From Planctomycetota bacterium (GTDB lineage: Bacteria; Planctomycetota; UBA1135; GCA-002748355): a stretch of 64,000 bases of DNA. The stretch is from NCBI GenBank assembly GCA_020638795.1, contig JACKHW010000002.1:372001-436000 (forward strand). The letters are read 5' to 3'. The position numbers were made by a program, and so were the translations under genes. Position 1 is the stretch's first letter. Each line of letters starts with the position of its first letter. Of the stretch, positions 60,385 to 64,000 are shown one piece after another. A model generated the notes under the pieces. It was not told the origin of the DNA. It saw only the letters and a list, made by a program, of their open reading frames with translations, and made no database searches.

Positions 60385-61707
60385 TCAGTGCAGTTTGGTA
60401 CGACACCAGGGACAGCACTCCCAGTAATCACGAGCGACGCCGTGTCCGCAGTGGTGACAGGTCTCGCGTTCGTGGCCGAGGAGTTTCCATTTCCGTTCGA
60501 CCTTCTTTCGGCACCAAGGGCAGTAGCGCATGAAGGGCATCAACGACTTCCGGTCACAATCAGGGTTGTTGCATTTTGCGACTTTCTTCGCGACGTAGCG
60601 CTGATCGGCATAGGCACGCTCCGACGCTTCGAAACCATAGCCATGACACCATGCGCAAAAACGCCAGTCGAGCTTGACGCCGCGTGCGCAACGTGGGCAC
60701 ACGAGAGGAAAGCGTGATTCGTCGGGGTAAGGAAACGTGTCGAGACGCAGGCTGCACCATGGGCAAGCCAGCATCGACTCGGCGATCGGTCCTTCGCACT
60801 CGGGGCAGTCGTGTCGGGTCTCGAGGAGTCGTCCAAAGGTCTTCTCGAATGCTTGGAAGCGCACGCGTCGCCAATCGACGCGAGACTTCGTCCGTTCTCG
60901 TCCCTTCGTCTTCGCCGACTTCGTCGTGACACGTAGTGCGTGCTTCTCGAATCGTTGAAAGGATCGCAGCATCGATACCGCCGATTCGAAGCGCTGCTTG
61001 GGTTCGACTGCGAGTCCTCGACGGAGCCACTCGACGAAGTCCGGATGCAACAGACGCCGAGCCTTGTCGTGCCCTGGCGACGGCCACGCATAGGGCCACT
61101 CCGGCAGATGGCCCGTGAACATCCGATACACGATCAGTGCGATCGAGAAGACATCCGACCGCAGTGATGGTTTGCCCATCGCCTGTTCGGGAGCGATGTA
61201 GCCGAGCGTGCCGGAGCCCGATCCCTTGACCGAATGCATTGCGAATCGAGCGATGCCGAAGTCGGCGAGTCGAAGCCTCGTGCCGTGATCGAACAGGATC
61301 AGATTGTCGGGCTTCACGTCGCAGTGCATGACGCGTCGCTCGTGGGCGTACGCGAGTGCGCTGAGTAACTGCTTGGTGTACTCGAGTGCGCGGGCCGTCG
61401 CGATTCGCTTCGTCAGGCGGTCATCGAGTGTGCCCTCGCCGAGCGGCATCACGATCACGAAGCGACCTTCGATCATCGATGCATCCTTGATCGGCAGGAT
61501 GTTCGGGTGCTCGAGCTTCGCTGCAATCCGGACTTCGGCGCCGAATCCACGCTTTGAGTCGTCGGCAACCACTCCCTCCGGGGCGATCTTGAGAGCGACG
61601 CGTGTGCCTTCGATCGTGTCGAACGCTCGATAGACGCGCGCGAACCCACCGTCGGCCAGTCGTCCGTCGATCCGGTACTTTCCGAGCTTCGAACCGCTCC
61701 GCAACAT
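60385..61707 (-). CDS. Ser/Thr kinase with four C-terminal zinc ribbons
   Basis: The 440-residue cytoplasmic protein has an N-terminal kinase domain (about 10-265): glycine loop DGGFARVY (19-26), Lys40 in VALK, catalytic loop HCDVKPDN near 129 (Cys instead of Arg in HRD), DFGIA and APEQAMG. The Cys at HRD makes it an RD-lacking kinase, not controlled by activation-loop phosphorylation in the usual way. The C-terminal half has four paired CxxC knuckles (CPEC/CPWC, CPRC/CAWC, CNNPDC/CPWC, CHHC/CPWC), a string of zinc ribbons that may bind protein or nucleic acid. No membrane helix. It is followed five bases later by PP2C phosphatase. Confidence 0.9.
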   Translation of the reverse strand: MLRSGSKLGKYRIDGRLADGGFARVYRAFDTIEGTRVALKIAPEGVVADDSKRGFGAEVRIAAKLEHPNILPIKDASMIEGRFVIVMPLGEGTLDDRLTKRIATARALEYTKQLLSALAYAHERRVMHCDVKPDNLILFDHGTRLRLADFGIARFAMHSVKGSGSGTLGYIAPEQAMGKPSLRSDVFSIALIVYRMFTGHLPEWPYAWPSPGHDKARRLLHPDFVEWLRRGLAVEPKQRFESAVSMLRSFQRFEKHALRVTTKSAKTKGRERTKSRVDWRRVRFQAFEKTFGRLLETRHDCPECEGPIAESMLACPWCSLRLDTFPYPDESRFPLVCPRCARGVKLDWRFCAWCHGYGFEASERAYADQRYVAKKVAKCNNPDCDRKSLMPFMRYCPWCRKKVERKWKLLGHERETCHHCGHGVARDYWECCPWCRTKLH

Positions 61708-61741
61708 GCGCGGGCAGCTTACTGCCAGCGGAGTTCTGCGA

Positions 61742-64000
61742 CTACTTCGCGCAGAACTGCACTTGGAGCGCGCCGCCGTCGTCGAACGTCGAGAGGTCCA
61801 GGGTGAACGCCTGCAGGTAAGCCGACTGGCCAACCAGCGAAACGTCGTCAGGAATCGACAGTGGCGCACGCACCATGCCGGCCGTGTCACTCGGTACGGC
61901 GAACAGGATCGGCGGGGTCGGGCCCACGAGCCATGTGAGGCCAGGAGCCAGTTCGATGTATCCCGGCACCCCGTCGACGAGGAACACGACAGCACCGCTC
62001 GGGCGCGCATTGTCGACCTGCAGGATCGGCGACGAGCCGATCGTCGGGAGACCGCCGAGGTCGAGCGATGCGACCTGCGACAGCGGATCGAGCGCCACGT
62101 AGCGCCGGGTTCCGCAGACGACGGGCTGGTTTGGCGCGAGCGGAGTCGGAATCGGGAAGCAGACCCAAGGAAGCGCGCCGTCGATCAGTCGCCCTGCGCT
62201 GATGTCGGGTTGTTGTTGTCCGAACGTGACGTGATCGAGAAGGAAGGCGCCCGTCGCGTCGACGAGTGAGATCTCTTCGCCGCCGGCAGAGAGTTTGAAC
62301 GTCGAATGCAGCGGCCCGTCCTGTGGGTCGTCATCGGCCCAGATATGGAGCGTGCCGTGCGCCGGGATCGATGTGTTGGCGGGGATGGCCCACTGCTTCG
62401 GGTCGGCGAGATCGTCGCTCAGATACATCCCCGAAACGTCCACGGCTTGATCGCTCGTGTTGATCAGTTCGATCCAGTCTTCGTACTGGTTGTTCTCGTC
62501 CTTGATGACGGTGTTGTTCTGCGCGAGGAACTCGTTGATCAGGACAGGAGACGGTCGCGTGGCCCATTGCACCGAGAAACTCGGCTTCTGGTATCCGTTG
62601 CCGTAGTTCGTCCAGTCCGTCCACACGCCACTCGCAGTTTCTGCGGCAGCGTAGTATTCGATTCGTGTGCCGGCAGCCTGTGCAGCAAGGGTGGCTGCCC
62701 ATACGCCGTCGTGAGCCGAGCCATCACCGTGTTGTCCGTCGTCGAACATCGGCGACTCGATCCACGGTCCGCGATAGCGCCAGAAGAGCGTGACTTTTTC
62801 AGCATTCGGCGCCGATACCGAGACAAGGATCGGATCGTTCGTCGTCGGGCTCGCGGGACTGTGCGCCAAGCCCGAAACGCGTACACCGATCCGCGCCACA
62901 TCCGGATGCTGGGACAAGTATGCATAACGTCCCGTCGTGATCGTCTCGAGGCTCCGAATCAGAAAGCCTGGCCCGAGGTCGACGTCGTTCGTCACGTTGC
63001 CGCGGAACGTCGAAATCGGATAGAGGCGGTGTGGGTCGGCGATCATCGCCGGTTCGATCAAGTCTTGGAGGCGCTTGATGCGGCCACGCAGGTAGACGGG
63101 CCAGTCGAGTTCGTCCTTGAAGCGCCTCAGCTTGGCCGCGAACCGCTGCTTGTATTCCGGCTGCGCGATGAGCTTGGTCATCAACGGGCGGATGTTGCCG
63201 ATGCGATCGTCGGCGTAGTACGGCGTCAGGGTCTCGAGCGGAACGGTGAGGAAGTCGTTGTAGCTGCCCAGGCAACTGTTCATGTCCCAAGGGATGACGT
63301 GCAACCGGTCATGCCACTCGTCGTGGTAGACGTAGAAGTTGTGGCACGCCACACCCACGTAGCTGTCGAGCCACAGAAGCGTGTTCCCGAGTGCGAGAAC
63401 CGTCAGCACGTTGTCGACGTCGAGCACCTTCGGTAGCTCGGCTTGCAGCGCATTGGTCGGAGTGTTGTTGAGCACGTCCGTCGTGCGCAGCAAGTCGACC
63501 CATGGATTGAGACTGTCCTCGGAGGTGATCTGGAACCCTTTCATGTACTCGGCGAGATTCGTGCCGAGATAATTGAACGCCGTGTAGTTGGGGGGCGTTG
63601 AGAGTTCAGGGCGCTCTGCGCGGTATCGATTTCCGTCTTCGGACGGATACCACTCGCGCAAGAAGTCCTTGTTGACCTGTTGGGTATTGATGTAGGGGCC
63701 CCAGACTTGTCCGTTGATCTTGACGATGACGTAGTTGCTCTTGGGGGCCGGCGTGAACTTGCGCAGGACCTCGTAGCCCACGACTTCCCGCACGAAGGAC
63801 GGGTCGACGTAGTTGTTGTTGAGGTTGAGCGTCTTGTAGCCCCAGAGCTTCTGATCGATGAACTCGTCCGTGGCGATCTCGAGAGGCTTCTTGAGCGAAG
63901 AGCCGATGCCCCAGTAGCTCGAGTTCCCTCGGAAGCGCACACCGACGTCCGGAAGTACGACGTTTCCAACACGGAGGTCGGCCTTCACGTAGACTTTGTC
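61742..64000 (-). CDS. CotH-like / lamin-tail-domain surface protein, N-terminus beyond the window
   Basis: The frame is open from beyond 64000 down to the stop at 61742, so about 750 residues are visible and the N-terminus is missing. The first part is a CotH kinase-like domain: VGVRFRGNSSYWGIG, KSNYVIVKINGQVWG, HNFYVYHDEWHDRLHVIPWDMN. A beta-sandwich region follows, then a lamin-tail-like domain (LINEFLAQNNTVIKDENNQYEDWIELIN in parts, VDVSGMYLSDD). The end has the module VGQSAYLQAFTLDLSTF also seen at 58017. CotH-like proteins modify spore-coat or surface proteins in other bacteria; a surface role is likely but unproven. Confidence 0.85.
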   Translation of the reverse strand, partial: DKVYVKADLRVGNVVLPDVGVRFRGNSSYWGIGSSLKKPLEIATDEFIDQKLWGYKTLNLNNNYVDPSFVREVVGYEVLRKFTPAPKSNYVIVKINGQVWGPYINTQQVNKDFLREWYPSEDGNRYRAERPELSTPPNYTAFNYLGTNLAEYMKGFQITSEDSLNPWVDLLRTTDVLNNTPTNALQAELPKVLDVDNVLTVLALGNTLLWLDSYVGVACHNFYVYHDEWHDRLHVIPWDMNSCLGSYNDFLTVPLETLTPYYADDRIGNIRPLMTKLIAQPEYKQRFAAKLRRFKDELDWPVYLRGRIKRLQDLIEPAMIADPHRLYPISTFRGNVTNDVDLGPGFLIRSLETITTGRYAYLSQHPDVARIGVRVSGLAHSPASPTTNDPILVSVSAPNAEKVTLFWRYRGPWIESPMFDDGQHGDGSAHDGVWAATLAAQAAGTRIEYYAAAETASGVWTDWTNYGNGYQKPSFSVQWATRPSPVLINEFLAQNNTVIKDENNQYEDWIELINTSDQAVDVSGMYLSDDLADPKQWAIPANTSIPAHGTLHIWADDDPQDGPLHSTFKLSAGGEEISLVDATGAFLLDHVTFGQQQPDISAGRLIDGALPWVCFPIPTPLAPNQPVVCGTRRYVALDPLSQVASLDLGGLPTIGSSPILQVDNARPSGAVVFLVDGVPGYIELAPGLTWLVGPTPPILFAVPSDTAGMVRAPLSIPDDVSLVGQSAYLQAFTLDLSTFDDGGALQVQFCAK

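Noticed and set aside
1..64000. tRNA, rRNA, CRISPR arrays and prophage genes
   Set aside because: I saw no tRNA T-loop/acceptor pattern, no rRNA core sequence, no regularly spaced short repeats with unique spacers, and no phage structural or integrase gene. A tRNAscan-SE run would be decisive for tRNAs.

Overview
The window is GC-rich, densely coded bacterial chromosome that most resembles a planctomycete (Planctomycetota). The main reasons are a planctomycete-style ECF sigma factor translationally coupled to a giant membrane Ser/Thr kinase fused to a formylglycine-generating-enzyme-like domain, a second kinase with WD40 repeats next to another ECF sigma factor, a kinase carrying four zinc ribbons paired with a PP2C phosphatase, secreted proteins sharing one C-terminal module, and a CotH/lamin-tail surface protein. 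The taxonomic call is inference from gene content; no rRNA gene is present. No tRNA, CRISPR array or complete prophage was found.

Layout. 1-3.9 kb: a membrane protein cut by the window edge, coupled to a D-Ala-D-Ala-ligase-like ATP-grasp enzyme, then kbl and, divergently, mtnP. 3.9-6.8 kb: a decayed mobile region. Two nearly identical 143-bp palindromic repeats in inverted orientation flank a frameshifted IS481-type transposase and an intact REP-associated (HUH/Y1-type) transposase. 6.8-11.6 kb: ECF sigma factor, kinase-FGE fusion and an unknown protein. 11.6-19.3 kb: AsmA-like protein, a degenerate Fic-like protein, a TrmJ-like methylase, a radical SAM protein, a glycosyltransferase and a second sigma factor. 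19.3-31.7 kb: WD40 kinase, then a minus-strand group of glycosyltransferase-like proteins ending in a 1207-residue methyltransferase/GT2/GT9 fusion. 31.7-38.5 kb: a non-coding stretch with a rho-independent terminator that closes a tightly overlapped TolC-MacA-MacB-type efflux operon.

38.7-52.1 kb: a housekeeping run of coaB, ftsK, an FtsK-like protein that keeps the membrane and gamma domains but lacks the motor, rimO, pgsA, pgpA, a SpoIIE-like protein with lost metal ligands, a MazG-like protein and priA. 52.1-52.5 kb: an orphan structured RNA with its own promoter and terminator. 52.5-57.7 kb: carA and tsaD, a sigma-54 response regulator with an internal PAS domain, and a small membrane protein. 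57.7-64 kb: a secreted protein coupled to a thioredoxin-like lipoprotein whose active site contains an in-frame UGA followed by a good bacterial SECIS hairpin (a probable selenoprotein), a kinase/PP2C pair, and a partial CotH protein.

Gene coupling is a strong theme: at least ten gene pairs overlap by ATGA or GTGA. The most notable items are the selenoprotein (59081-59500), the motorless FtsK paralogue (42920-45139), the orphan RNA (about 52206-52471) and the inverted palindromes around the RAYT gene.
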